Of a stretch of DNA of 64,000 nucleotides, positions 1 through 8,230 are shown piece by piece. Where the stretch lies: contig NZ_JBNDNA010000008.1 in NCBI RefSeq assembly GCF_049856175.1, positions 1 to 64,000 of the forward strand, given 5' to 3'. The translations under genes were made by a program, and so were the position numbers. Below the pieces are notes generated by a model. The model saw nothing but the letters and a program-made list of their open reading frames with translations, did not search any database and was not told where the DNA came from. Numbering within the stretch: position 1 is the first letter of the stretch; the number at the start of each line of letters is the position of its first letter. Source of the DNA: JB111 sp049856175. GTDB taxonomy: Bacteria > Actinomycetota > Actinomycetes > Actinomycetales > Actinomycetaceae.

Positions 1-526
1 TCGACTCATCGATCCGTACCACGTACTCGTCGATATATCTGCCATCGATCGCAAGTTCTTCGGTCGAATCAACCAATGACGAGCAGTATCCGCAGTCGTC
101 ACCCGACACTTCCACGAACGGTCCGGTTACGCCGGTTTCAGTCAGGTGCTCGATGAGCTCGAGGAAGTGATGAGCCGCCGCCAGCGCGCCGGCCTCGCCG
201 TCGTCGTCCATCTCCGGGGGCGCTTCGGGCGCGGGCCGCGCACGGCGCTCGAGCTCCCACTCGGTCCACTCGATGTCCTCGGTGCTGACCTCGGCCCCGG
301 CTGAACCGGACTCACGACCGCTCGACGACTCCGACGGTGTCTCCGTCATCCCGTCGGACGGTGTCTCCCCGGACTCGGCCTCGTCGTCGGGTCCGACACG
401 CACCGGTGGTCGCTGCGTCTCGTCCGCGTCGTCGTCGCCCTCGCCACCGCAGCCGGCCAGTCCCATCGCACCGACGAGCAGCAGTGCGGTCAACCGACGC
501 CGACGGCGCCCCCCTGGTCGCGTCAT
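1..526 (-). CDS. DUF6318-like lipoprotein, 3' part cut by window edge
   Basis: The frame is open from the ATG at 526 to the left edge (about 175 codons) with no stop, so the C-terminus is missing. An Arg-rich start and a hydrophobic stretch lead to a lipobox (MGLAGC), giving a lipid-anchored extracytoplasmic protein. An acidic disordered linker follows (residues about 28-100), then a globular part with AAHHFLELIEHL and a DDCGYC cysteine pair. That layout matches the DUF6318 family of actinobacterial lipoproteins, whose function is unknown. The family assignment is from remembered motifs. It is transcribed away from the TPR-like gene at 715-1374. Confidence 0.75.
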   Translation of the reverse strand, partial: MTRPGGRRRRRLTALLLVGAMGLAGCGGEGDDDADETQRPPVRVGPDDEAESGETPSDGMTETPSESSSGRESGSAGAEVSTEDIEWTEWELERRARPAPEAPPEMDDDGEAGALAAAHHFLELIEHLTETGVTGPFVEVSGDDCGYCSSLVDSTEELAIDGRYIDEYVVRIDES

Positions 527-714
527 GCAGCCGAGGCTAGCGGCCCGGCCCACGCGGTGGGCGGTTACCGCTCACCCTGTGCACAACCTGGGCCGTCCAC
601 ACCCGCAGGCGCCCGCGCCGTCCCCGCCGAGATGGAGCCCCGACGAACCGCAGGTTCGACAAGCCCAACCGCACGCTCGAGGGTCGAGAACCGCACACTC
701 GATGACGTCGAGGG

Positions 715-1374
715 CTACTGGTTGCGGGCGTCCTCGAGCACCGAGCGCAGCTCGGTCACGACGGCGGCGCTCTCCTCGTCCTCGTGCGCGTCCAGGAGCT
801 CGAGGTACTTCTCGGCGTCCTCGTAGCGCTCGGACTCGATCGCGGCCAGCACGATCTGGCGGCCCGCTGCCGGCACGTGCTGCTCGGCGTCCCAGTGCGC
901 GGTCGCCAGCGCGTGCGCATGCGTGGGGTGGCCGGACTCCCGCAGCACCCACAGCGACTCGGCGAGCGCGAGGCCGGTCTCCTCGCGCGCGCACGCCGCA
1001 CCGAGCCTCCGGTTCGCGCCGTCGAGGTCGTCCTCCACGGAGAGCCGGGCGAGCTCGATGAGCGGGTACCAGGCGTTCGGCCGACCGGCGAGCTCCTCGG
1101 CCAGCGCCCACACGGCGAGGTCGGCCGAGCGCGGGTCCGACTGCGGGACGTCCGCGGTCAACGGGTCCGCCGCGCGGGACTGGGAGCCGTGGCGGCGCAC
1201 GATCTCCGCGAGCTCGTTGAACGCGACCGTGTCGTTCGGGTCCTCCTCGAGCCGCGCCCGCAGCTGCTCCTCGCGTGGGTCGGGCGCCTGCTCGTGGGCG
1301 GGCCGGTGGTGGCCGTGGTCGGTCGTGGCGAGCAGCAGTGCGAGCAGGAGAGCAGGACGGCGCGCGAGGGACAT
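715..1374 (-). CDS. TPR-like helical protein, hypothetical
   Basis: A 219-residue protein from the ATG at 1374. The frame continues upstream to 1503, but that stretch is Arg/Pro-rich low-complexity sequence and was not used. The N-terminus has a short hydrophobic run (PALLLALLLA) that could be a signal or anchor. The remainder is helical with tetratricopeptide-like spacing: DPNDTVAFNELAEIVRRH, then a HALATAHWDAEQH helix and ERYEDAEKYLELL near the C-terminus. No catalytic motif is visible. It diverges from fabD, whose promoter lies in the 176-bp gap. A scaffold or interaction role is inference from fold only. Confidence 0.6.
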   Translation of the reverse strand: MSLARRPALLLALLLATTDHGHHRPAHEQAPDPREEQLRARLEEDPNDTVAFNELAEIVRRHGSQSRAADPLTADVPQSDPRSADLAVWALAEELAGRPNAWYPLIELARLSVEDDLDGANRRLGAACAREETGLALAESLWVLRESGHPTHAHALATAHWDAEQHVPAAGRQIVLAAIESERYEDAEKYLELLDAHEDEESAAVVTELRSVLEDARNQ

Positions 1375-1515
1375 GCTCCTCAGGATAGCGGCCACGACCG
1401 AACTCGCTCGGTGAGCGAGTGCTCCCGGTCTCACCCACGGTGTCGCCCGTTCGGAGGCCCGTACCGGTCCCCGCGGCGCAACCCCCTGCGAGGCGTCCGA
1501 CACGTAGGCGGAGCC

Positions 1516-1544
1516 CTGACCTGCCGTCGCTCCGGCGGTAGGTT
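1516..1544 (+). promoter_or_regulatory. Promoter of fabD, predicted leaderless
   Basis: A -35-like CTGACC (1516-1521), a 17-nt spacer and a -10-like TAGGTT (1539-1544). Only six bases separate the -10 box from the fabD ATG at 1551, so transcription should start at or next to the start codon. No convincing Shine-Dalgarno sequence precedes the ATG. Leaderless mRNAs are common in actinobacteria. Confidence 0.5.
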
Positions 1545-1550
1545 GGCCCG

Positions 1551-2483
1551 ATGATCGCTGTGCTCGCCCCAGGCCAGGGGGCCCAGACGCCGGGCATGCT
1601 CGCCCCGTGGGTCGAGGACCCCAGCTCCGCCGCTCTGCTCGACGAGCTGTCCTCCGCCGCGGACCTCGACCTCGCCGACCTCGGCACGCACGCCGACGCG
1701 GAGACCATCAAGGACACGGCGCTCGCCCAGCCGCTCATCGTCGCCTCCTCGATCCTCGCGTTCCGGGCGCTCGAGGCCCGCTCGCCAGGGTTCGTGCCGT
1801 CACTGACCGCCGGCCACTCCGTCGGCGAGCTCGCCGCACTCGCGATCGCGGGCGTCCTGTCCGACGTCGACGCCGTGCGTCTCGTCGCGGTCCGCGGCCG
1901 GGCCATGGCCGACGCCTCCGCCGTCACGCCCACGGGCATGTCCGCCTGCGTGGGAGGCGACGCAGAGGAGGTCACCGCCGCCATCGAGGCGGCCGGGCTG
2001 ACCGCCGCCAACGTCAACGGGAGCGGCCAGATCGTCGCGGCCGGCACCCTCGAGCAGCTCGCCGCGTTCGCCGAGCAGCCGCCCGCCAAAACCCGGGTCG
2101 TGCCGCTCGCCGTCGCCGGCGCATTCCACACCGAGCACATGCGTCCCGCCGTCGACGTCGTGGGCTCCGCCGCGGGCGGCCTCGCCGCGGCCGACCCGCG
2201 CGTGACGCTCCTGTCCAACCGGGACGGCGTCGAGGTCACCTCGGGCGTCGAGGCGCTCGAGCGCGTCGTCGCCCAGATCGCCCACCCGGTCCGGTGGGAC
2301 CTGTGCTGCGAGACCATGCTCTCCCGCGGGGTGCGCGCCGCCGTCGAGCTCGCCCCTGCCGGCGTGCTCACCCGACTGGCCAGGCGCACCCTTCCGGGCG
2401 TCACCGCCCGCGCCCTGTCCACCCCGGACGACCTGGCCGCCGCCGTCGAGCTCGTCGACACGGACACCGAAGGAGCCTCATGA
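1551..2483 (+). CDS. fabD: Malonyl-CoA:ACP transacylase
   Basis: A 310-residue cytoplasmic enzyme that moves malonyl from CoA to acyl carrier protein to supply FAS-II extender units. The N-terminal motif APGQGAQ and the nucleophile elbow GHSVGE (Ser90) are present, with the partner histidine in GAFHTEHM (His193). Length is normal for the family. It is the first gene of fabD-fabH-acpP-fabF, and its stop overlaps the fabH ATG by 4 bp, so the two are translationally coupled. The order is typical of actinobacteria. Confidence 0.97.
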   Translation: MIAVLAPGQGAQTPGMLAPWVEDPSSAALLDELSSAADLDLADLGTHADAETIKDTALAQPLIVASSILAFRALEARSPGFVPSLTAGHSVGELAALAIAGVLSDVDAVRLVAVRGRAMADASAVTPTGMSACVGGDAEEVTAAIEAAGLTAANVNGSGQIVAAGTLEQLAAFAEQPPAKTRVVPLAVAGAFHTEHMRPAVDVVGSAAGGLAAADPRVTLLSNRDGVEVTSGVEALERVVAQIAHPVRWDLCCETMLSRGVRAAVELAPAGVLTRLARRTLPGVTARALSTPDDLAAAVELVDTDTEGAS

Positions 2484-3496
2484 GCCGCCCCGCACTCAGG
2501 ACCGCACCGCCGAACCCTCACGCGAGGATCCTCGGCGTCGGGGGCTTCCGCGGCGAGAACGTCGTCCCCAACGACGACATCGTCGAGCCGATCAACTCCT
2601 CCGACGAGTGGATCCAGCAGCGCACGGGCATCGTCACGCGCACCTACGCGAACCCCGGCACCACGGTTGCCGACATGGCGTCGTCGGCGGCCGAGGCGGC
2701 CCTCGCCTCGGCCGGCGTCCCGGCGACGAGCGTCGACGCCGTCATCGTCGGCACCGTCACCTGGTTCACGCAGACGCCGTCGCTCGCGGGCATCGTCGCC
2801 GACCGGATCGGCGCGAACCCGGCGGCCTCCTACGACATCTCCGCCGCGTGCGCCGGGTACGCGTACGGCATCGCCCAGGCCGACGCCCTCGTCCGCTCCG
2901 GCACCGCCGAGCACGTGCTCGTCATCGGCGTGGAGAAGATGAGCGAGTACATCGACCCCACCGACCGGTCGATCAGCTTCATCCTCGGCGACGGTGCCGG
3001 CGCCGCCCTCGTCGGCCCCTCGGACACCCCGGGGATCGGTCCGACGGTGTGGGGCTCGGACGGGTCCAAGGCCGACGTCATCGCCCAGACCCACCCCTGG
3101 TCCACGTTCCGCTCGGACGACCCGGACGCGGACCGCTCCTGGCCGACGCTGCGCCAGGAGGGGCCCACCGTCTTCAAGTGGGCGAGCTTCGAGATGACGA
3201 AGATGGCGGGCCGGGCGATCGAGGCCGCGGGTCTGCGCCCCGAGGACATCGACGTGTTCGTCCCTCATCAGGCGAACATGCGGATCATCGACCACATGGT
3301 GAAGTACCTGGGGCTGCGCGACGACGTGGTCGTCGGACGGGACATCGCCGACACCGGTAACACCTCGGCCGCCTCGATCCCGCTCGCGCTCGAGCGCCTG
3401 ATCCGCGAGGGACAGGCGAGCAGCGGCGACATCGCGCTGCAGATCGGCTTCGGCGCGGGCCTCGCCTACGCCGCACAGGTGGTGGTGGTGCCGTGA
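2480..3496 (+). CDS. fabH: 3-oxoacyl-ACP synthase III (KAS III)
   Basis: A 338-residue initiator condensing enzyme that joins an acyl-CoA starter to malonyl-ACP. The ATG at 2480 overlaps the fabD stop. Catalytic Cys124 lies in ISAACAGY, the histidine in VPHQANMRI and the asparagine in DTGNTSAAS, so the Cys-His-Asn triad is complete. In high-GC Gram-positives FabH usually prefers branched-chain starters, giving iso/anteiso membrane lipids; that preference is inferred, not visible here. The next gene is acpP, 61 bp downstream. Confidence 0.97.
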   Translation: MSRPALRTAPPNPHARILGVGGFRGENVVPNDDIVEPINSSDEWIQQRTGIVTRTYANPGTTVADMASSAAEAALASAGVPATSVDAVIVGTVTWFTQTPSLAGIVADRIGANPAASYDISAACAGYAYGIAQADALVRSGTAEHVLVIGVEKMSEYIDPTDRSISFILGDGAGAALVGPSDTPGIGPTVWGSDGSKADVIAQTHPWSTFRSDDPDADRSWPTLRQEGPTVFKWASFEMTKMAGRAIEAAGLRPEDIDVFVPHQANMRIIDHMVKYLGLRDDVVVGRDIADTGNTSAASIPLALERLIREGQASSGDIALQIGFGAGLAYAAQVVVVP

Positions 3497-3557
3497 TCCG
3501 GTGCCCGCGCCTGCCACACTGACCCCCGTCCACGTTCAACCCAACCAGGAGAAGCAC

Positions 3558-3806
3558 ATGGCACACACGGAGGAGGAGGTCCTCACGGGCCTCGCCGAGA
3601 TCGTCAACGAGGAGACCGGGCTGCCGGTCGAGGACGTCAAGCCGGAGGCGTCGTTCACCGACGACCTGGACGTCGACTCCCTGTCGATGATGACGATCGC
3701 GACCCTCGCCGAGGAGCGCTTCAGCGTCACGATCCCGGACGACGAGGTCGCGAACCTCAAGACGGTCCAGGACGCCGTGAAGTACATCGTCGGGGCCCAG
3801 TCCTGA
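3558..3806 (+). CDS. acpP: Acyl carrier protein
   Basis: An 82-residue acidic four-helix protein carrying the growing acyl chain on phosphopantetheine at Ser41 (motif LDVDSLSMM). The start at 3558 (MAHTEEEV) has the SD-like AGGAG 6-7 nt upstream. The frame also extends to 3501, but that would add residues not expected of an ACP. It sits between fabH and fabF and is followed by a stable hairpin at 3811-3842, which could raise ACP output relative to fabF. Confidence 0.96.
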   Translation: MAHTEEEVLTGLAEIVNEETGLPVEDVKPEASFTDDLDVDSLSMMTIATLAEERFSVTIPDDEVANLKTVQDAVKYIVGAQS

Positions 3807-3810
3807 CCAC

Positions 3811-3842
3811 CGGTCGGGGGCCCCGCCAGGCGCCCCCGACCG
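3811..3842 (+). terminator. GC-rich hairpin between acpP and fabF
   Basis: An 11-bp perfect inverted repeat (CGGTCGGGGGC at 3811-3821, complement at 3832-3842) with a 10-nt loop, starting 4 bases after the acpP stop. There is no U-tract, so it may be a partial terminator, an attenuator or an mRNA 3'-end stabiliser rather than a full stop. Confidence 0.5.
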
Positions 3843-3901
3843 CTCCCCCGCGAAGGGGGCCGAACCATCGCGCCGCTCCGGCGCGCACCCGAGGAGGAAC
3901 C

Positions 3902-5152
3902 GTGCCCGAGCAGTCCACCGCACGCCGCCAGGTCGTCGTCACTGGCATGGGGACGACGAACCCCATCGGCGGCGACGTCGCGTCGACGTGGTCCGCCGCG
4001 CTCGCCGGCACCTCCGGCGTGGCGACCCTCGACAACGACTGGACCGAGACCTACGGGACGACCGTCACCTTCGCCGGCACCGTCAAGGTCGACCCCCTCG
4101 AGGTCCTGCCGCGCCCCGAGGCGCGCCGGCTCGACCCGTCGGGCCAGCTCGCCGTCGTCGCGGCGGACGAGGCGTGGGTCGACGCCGGCGAGCCCGACGT
4201 CGAGGGCGAACGCCTCGGCGTGGTCGTGGCCACCGGCATCGGCGGAATCCACACGTTGCTGAACGCGTGGGACACCGTCCGGGAGAAGGGCGCCCGCCGC
4301 GTCCTCCCGCTCACCGTCCCGATGCTCATGGCCAACTCCCCCGCGGCCAGCATCTCCGTCAAGCGCGGCGCACGCGCCGGTGCGCACGCGCCCGTGTCCG
4401 CCTGTGCGTCCGGCGCCGAGGCCGTCGCGTACGGGGTCGACATGATCCGCAAGGGCATCGCCGACGTGGTCATCGCCGGCGGCACCGAGTCCGCGATCCA
4501 CCCGGTCACCATGGCCTCGTTCGGGAAGATGCAGGCGCTCTCGACGCGCAACGACGACCCGCAGGCCGCCTCACGCCCCTACGACGTCGACCGCGACGGC
4601 TTCGTCATGGGCGAGGGCGCCGGCATCGTCGTGCTGGAGTCGGCCGAGCACGCGGCCGCCCGCGGCGCGACCGTCCACGCCGAGGTGCTCGGCGTGGGGA
4701 TGACGGCCGACGCGTTCGACGTCGCTCCCCCCGACCCGTCGGGCCAGGGGCAGGAACGGGCGATGCGCATCGCGCTGGAGGACTCCGGGCTCGCGGCGTC
4801 CGACGTCGTGCACGTCAACGCGCACGCCACCTCCACCCCGGTGGGAGACACCATCGAGGCAGAGGCCGTCCGTCGGCTCTTCGGCGAGCAGGTCACGGTC
4901 TCGGGGACGAAGTCGATGACCGGGCACCTGCTCGGCGGGGCCGGGGCGCTGGAGACGATCTTCGCCGTGCTCGCGGTCAAGGAGCGCACCGCTCCCCCGA
5001 CGATCAACATCGAGAACCTCGACCCCGCCGTCAACGTCGACGTCGTCCGTGACACGCCCCGCGATCTGCCCGGCACCGGCCGACTGGCTGCCCTCAACAA
5101 CGCGTTCGGGTTCGGGGGCCACAACGCCGCGCTCCTCGTCGGCAGCGTCTGA
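3902..5152 (+). CDS. fabF: 3-oxoacyl-ACP synthase II (KAS II)
   Basis: A 416-residue elongating condensing enzyme. It starts at a GTG preceded by GAGGAGGAACC, a strong SD sequence. Catalytic Cys168 is in VSACASGAEA, and the two histidines are in NAHATSTPVGD and MTGHLLGGAGA, the complete Cys-His-His set of KAS I/II. It is the last gene of the fab cluster, 95 bp after acpP with the hairpin between. No terminator was recognised directly after it. Confidence 0.96.
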   Translation: MPEQSTARRQVVVTGMGTTNPIGGDVASTWSAALAGTSGVATLDNDWTETYGTTVTFAGTVKVDPLEVLPRPEARRLDPSGQLAVVAADEAWVDAGEPDVEGERLGVVVATGIGGIHTLLNAWDTVREKGARRVLPLTVPMLMANSPAASISVKRGARAGAHAPVSACASGAEAVAYGVDMIRKGIADVVIAGGTESAIHPVTMASFGKMQALSTRNDDPQAASRPYDVDRDGFVMGEGAGIVVLESAEHAAARGATVHAEVLGVGMTADAFDVAPPDPSGQGQERAMRIALEDSGLAASDVVHVNAHATSTPVGDTIEAEAVRRLFGEQVTVSGTKSMTGHLLGGAGALETIFAVLAVKERTAPPTINIENLDPAVNVDVVRDTPRDLPGTGRLAALNNAFGFGGHNAALLVGSV

Positions 5153-5162
5153 CGGCCGGCGC

Positions 5163-5453
5163 TCACCGCACCTCGCTGTCCGTCCCGACGTCGAACGCCA
5201 GTCGGGGCGGCTGGCCGTTCACCACCCCGACGAACCGGACCTCACCGGACGGTGACCGGCCGAGCCGGCAAGCGCCCTCGACGGCCTCGTCCTCCAGGGC
5301 GCGGTCGCGAGCACCGGCCTGATAGAGCGCGAGCACCTTCGGAGCGGCGACGCGCGTACTCGGAAGCTCGATCCGGATGACGGGGATGACCGACCGCCCT
5401 TCCTCCTCGAGTTCCGGTCGCACGTCTTCAGGTCGCGGGACGACGTACCGCAT
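5163..5453 (-). CDS. Small hypothetical protein
   Basis: A 96-residue reading frame that looks coding by composition, with an alternating beta-rich pattern (RSVIPVIRIELPSTRVAAPKVLALYQAG) and a C-terminal EVRFVGVVNGQPPRLAFDV. No family is recognised. It converges on fabF with a 10-bp gap and diverges from the VOC gene with a 15-bp gap between start codons. That tightness argues that at least one of the two divergent starts could be wrong. Confidence 0.5.
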   Translation of the reverse strand: MRYVVPRPEDVRPELEEEGRSVIPVIRIELPSTRVAAPKVLALYQAGARDRALEDEAVEGACRLGRSPSGEVRFVGVVNGQPPRLAFDVGTDSEVR

Positions 5454-5468
5454 CGTACGCTTCCCGGC

Positions 5469-5843
5469 ATGGCCGTCAGAAGCGGTTTTCCCATCCTCAC
5501 GAGCGACGCCATCGAGCCGCTCGTCGCCTTCTACGAGGCAGCGTTCGAGGCGACGAAGACGTACCGCTACCCGGGCGAGGACGGCCGGGACGTCTACGTC
5601 GCGCTCGACGTGGGTGGCATGCAGCTCGGCATCGGCGTCAGCACCGAGCTACCTCCGCCGGACCGGCGCACGGAGCTGTGGTTCTACGTCGACGACGTCG
5701 ACGAGAGCTATCGCCGGGCTATCGACGCCGGTGCCGGCGACGAGGGCGCACCGAGCGACATGCCCTGGGGCGAGCGCGTCGCCCACGTGCGTGACCCTGA
5801 CGGCCTGGTCATCCACCTCGGCGCACAGACCGCACCGGCGTGA
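5469..5843 (+). CDS. VOC (glyoxalase/bleomycin-resistance) family protein
   Basis: A 124-residue protein with the paired beta-alpha-beta-beta-beta modules of the vicinal oxygen chelate fold: FPILTSDAIEPLVAFYEAAFE at the start, ELWFYVDDVDESYRRAIDAG in the middle and the closing VRDPDGLVIHLG. Members are metal-dependent lyases or dioxygenases, or drug-binding proteins. The substrate cannot be read from the sequence. It stands alone between divergent and convergent neighbours, so context does not help. Confidence 0.8.
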   Translation: MAVRSGFPILTSDAIEPLVAFYEAAFEATKTYRYPGEDGRDVYVALDVGGMQLGIGVSTELPPPDRRTELWFYVDDVDESYRRAIDAGAGDEGAPSDMPWGERVAHVRDPDGLVIHLGAQTAPA

Positions 5844-5904
5844 GGTGCGGAGCGGACCTTCGGACCCGTGGACTCACGACGGCGCCGGCTCCGTACCGAC
5901 GAGC

Positions 5905-6738
5905 TCAGCCCAGGCGCGCCCCGGCGTCGAGGGCGTGCTCGATGCCCGTGACGTACCGCCCGCTGTCGGAGACCAGGTAGAGCACCGCCTCGGACGAGTC
6001 GTCCGGCTCGAGCGCGGCCGTCGGCATGATGTTCATCTGCCGCGCCGCCTCCTCGAAGTCCTCGCGCGTGGGGCTCTCGAGATCGGGGCGGAAGAGCTTG
6101 TACGTCGGCTCGTTGAGAATCATCGGGCTCGCGAGCGTCGTCGGGTGGATCGTGTTGACCCGGATGCTCTGCGGGGCGAGCTCCTTTGCGAGGACCTTCA
6201 TGAGCCCGACGACGCCGGCCTTCGCCGCCGTGTAGTGGGCGATGTTGGCGTTCGCCTTCATCGACGCGAGCGAGCTCGTGATGACGATCGCCCCACCGTT
6301 GCCGCCGGCGACGATGTGCGGCGCCGCGGCGCGGACCGTCTTCCAGACGCCCGTGAGGTTGATGTCGATCATCGTCTGCCACATGTGCTCGTCCATCTCG
6401 AGCGTGGGCGACATCGTGTTGATGCCGGCGTTGGCAAGGATGATGTCGAGGCGGCCGAGCTCGGCCACTCCCTCGTCGACGACGGCGGTCAGCGCCGCGA
6501 GGTCGCGGACGTCGACCTCGCGAGCGACGATGCGCCGGTCGAGCGCCTCGACCTGACGCACGGTCTCGGCGAGGTCCTCGGCGGTCGCGGTCGGGTACGG
6601 GACCGTGTCGATCTGTTCGGAGACGTCGACGGCGATGATGTCGGCGCCCTCCTGCGCGAGACGGACGGCGTGGTTGCGGCCCTGTCCCCTCGCTGCTCCG
6701 GTGATGAAGGCGACCTTGCCCTCGAGACGGCCTGCCAT
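5905..6738 (-). CDS. SDR oxidoreductase of the mycofactocin-coupled type
   Basis: A 277-residue short-chain dehydrogenase. The Rossmann motif is TGAARGQGRNHAVRLAQEGA (residues about 14-33), followed by ILANAGIN and the catalytic YTAAK with an upstream serine (VITSSLAS). The GAARGQGRNHA signature and an extra segment after the first beta-alpha unit are typical of the carveol dehydrogenase-like subfamily, in which NAD is often not exchanged and mycofactocin is the electron acceptor. No mycofactocin biosynthesis gene is in the window, so that link is inferred. A palindromic operator lies just upstream at 6801-6817, pointing to inducible expression. Confidence 0.85.
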   Translation of the reverse strand: MAGRLEGKVAFITGAARGQGRNHAVRLAQEGADIIAVDVSEQIDTVPYPTATAEDLAETVRQVEALDRRIVAREVDVRDLAALTAVVDEGVAELGRLDIILANAGINTMSPTLEMDEHMWQTMIDINLTGVWKTVRAAAPHIVAGGNGGAIVITSSLASMKANANIAHYTAAKAGVVGLMKVLAKELAPQSIRVNTIHPTTLASPMILNEPTYKLFRPDLESPTREDFEEAARQMNIMPTAALEPDDSSEAVLYLVSDSGRYVTGIEHALDAGARLG

Positions 6739-6800
6739 GGCGTGCTCCTTCCGTCGGCCCGGCGGGCGTCGGTGCCTGCCGAGGCATGTCCCAGCAGGCT

Positions 6801-6817
6801 ATGGCACGCGGTGCCAT
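6801..6817 (-). promoter_or_regulatory. Palindromic operator upstream of the SDR gene
   Basis: ATGGCAC-GCG-GTGCCAT, a perfect 7-bp inverted repeat with a 3-bp spacer, 63 bp upstream of the SDR start codon. Read on the minus strand, a -10-like TAGCCT follows at once, so a bound dimer would block RNA polymerase. This fits a TetR- or GntR-type repressor encoded elsewhere; the TetR gene at 7568 has its own, different operator. Confidence 0.5.
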
Positions 6818-6893
6818 TACGGAAGGGCGTCGGCCGCTGGTGCCGGTGCGCTCCGGGCGGCACGCGGCGTCCGGCGGGTCGCCTCACCCGGGG

Positions 6894-7394
6894 TCACCCC
6901 ACCCGGTGCAGCCAGCGCACGGGCGCACCGGCGCCCGCGTACCGGAACGGCTCGAGCTCGTCGTCCCAGGCCTGGCCGAGGGCGAGGTCGAGCTCGTGCC
7001 GCAGCCGGGAGGGGTCGGTCCCGTGCTCGAGCGCTGCGCGCACGCGGTTCTCGGGCACCACGACGTTCCCGTGTGAGTCCGTCTGGGCGTAGAAGATGCC
7101 GAGCTCGGGTGTGTGCGACCACCGTCCGCCGTCGGAGCCCGGTGCGGCCTCCTCGGTGATCTCGTAGCGCAGGTGCTGCCAGCCGCGCAGGGCGGAGGCG
7201 AGGCGCGCGCCGGTCCCGACGGGGCCGACCCAGGACCGCTCGGCGCGCAGGAGTCCGGGCGCGGCGGGCTGCTCGGTCCACTCCAGCGCCACGCGCGCGT
7301 CGAGGACCTGGCCGGCCGCCCACTCCACATGGGGGCACAGCGCACGGGTCGCGGAGTGCACGAAGACAACGCCGCGGGTGTAGGCACCACTCAT
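6894..7394 (-). CDS. DUF3145 family protein
   Basis: A 166-residue protein whose start MSGAYTRGVVFVHSATRALCPHVEWA and central Trp-rich part (RGWQHLRYEITEE) match the actinobacteria-specific DUF3145 family, of unknown function. The frame continues upstream to 7796, but that part is antisense to the TetR gene's end and was not used. In this phylum DUF3145 genes are often found near FAS-II genes, as here. The conserved N-terminal beta-strand with CPH and the C-terminal WLHRVG are visible. Confidence 0.85.
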   Translation of the reverse strand: MSGAYTRGVVFVHSATRALCPHVEWAAGQVLDARVALEWTEQPAAPGLLRAERSWVGPVGTGARLASALRGWQHLRYEITEEAAPGSDGGRWSHTPELGIFYAQTDSHGNVVVPENRVRAALEHGTDPSRLRHELDLALGQAWDDELEPFRYAGAGAPVRWLHRVG

Positions 7395-7567
7395 GTCGAG
7401 CCTCCTGGTTCGTGTGCGAGGGACGTCTTCCCCAACGGCCTCACGAGGAACCGGGCTGAACATGATCCACGGCGGAACAGCACCAGGATGCACGAGTCGG
7501 CGGCATTGCGCCAGAGTCGGGACGGACGGGTGTGGTAGATGGGGATAGTGCGACGCGAGTGACGAAT

Positions 7568-8230
7568 TCAGGCCTCCGAGCGCCCCCGGTCGCTCGGGAC
7601 GTCGTCCCGTGCCCCCGCCACGTCGATGATGCGCGCGACGAGCCGCTCCCGCACCGGGGGCAGGAGCTCCTCGGAGGTCAGCGCCTCGTAGAGCCAGAGT
7701 CCGTCGGCGGCGAGGCGCGCCACGAACCGATCGACTGTTGCGTCGTCGTCCGGGTCCGGGGCGGCCGGCGCCCACTCCTCCAGCACACGCCGCCACGGCA
7801 GCAGCAGGCCGTCCTCGTCGGCCGCTTCCAGGAGCAGGCGCAGCTCGGCGCGCGTCGCCGACGCCGCCGTGCTGCGGACGTAGGCGGCAAGCCGGGCCTC
7901 CTCGGCGCGTGGGGCACCGGTGGTGCCGGCCGGCGCGTCACCGACAACCGTGCCGGCCGAGTCACCGGCGGCACGACCCTCCGACGCCTCACCGGCCGCT
8001 CCGGCGCCGCGTCCCGCGTGCCGGCTCATCTCGGTGTGCCACTGCTCGCCGACCCTCTCGTGCATCGCCTCGAGGAGGGCCTCTCGTGAGGGGAAGTGGT
8101 AGAGCAGGCCGCCCTTGGTCAGGCCGGTCTCGACCGTGAGCGCCTCGTAGGTGAGCGCACGGACGCCGTCGCGGCCGACGATCGCGAAGGCGGCGTCGAG
8201 GACGGCGGCACGCTTGCTGGACCGGGACAT
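7568..8230 (-). CDS. TetR-family transcriptional repressor of the adjacent MFS pump
   Basis: A 220-residue protein with an N-terminal TetR helix-turn-helix (SSKRAAVLDAAFAIVGRDGVRALTYEALTVETGLTKGGLLYHF, split by the usual GLTKGGLLYHFPSREALL recognition region) and a ligand-binding C-terminus of the TetR_C type. A Gly/Ala-rich loop of about 35 residues lies between the two domains. Its ATG overlaps the MFS stop by one base, so pump and repressor share one mRNA and are probably autoregulated through the palindrome at 9764-9777. Confidence 0.9.
   Translation of the reverse strand: MSRSSKRAAVLDAAFAIVGRDGVRALTYEALTVETGLTKGGLLYHFPSREALLEAMHERVGEQWHTEMSRHAGRGAGAAGEASEGRAAGDSAGTVVGDAPAGTTGAPRAEEARLAAYVRSTAASATRAELRLLLEAADEDGLLLPWRRVLEEWAPAAPDPDDDATVDRFVARLAADGLWLYEALTSEELLPPVRERLVARIIDVAGARDDVPSDRGRSEA

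Noticed and set aside
572..3517. A 981-codon open frame on the minus strand opposite fabD and fabH
   Set aside because: Antisense to clear fab genes with intact motifs. Composition is typical of a shadow frame.
5905..6738. A mycofactocin biosynthesis locus around the SDR gene
   Set aside because: None of the mft genes is present in the neighbourhood. Only the SDR subfamily pattern suggests a link.
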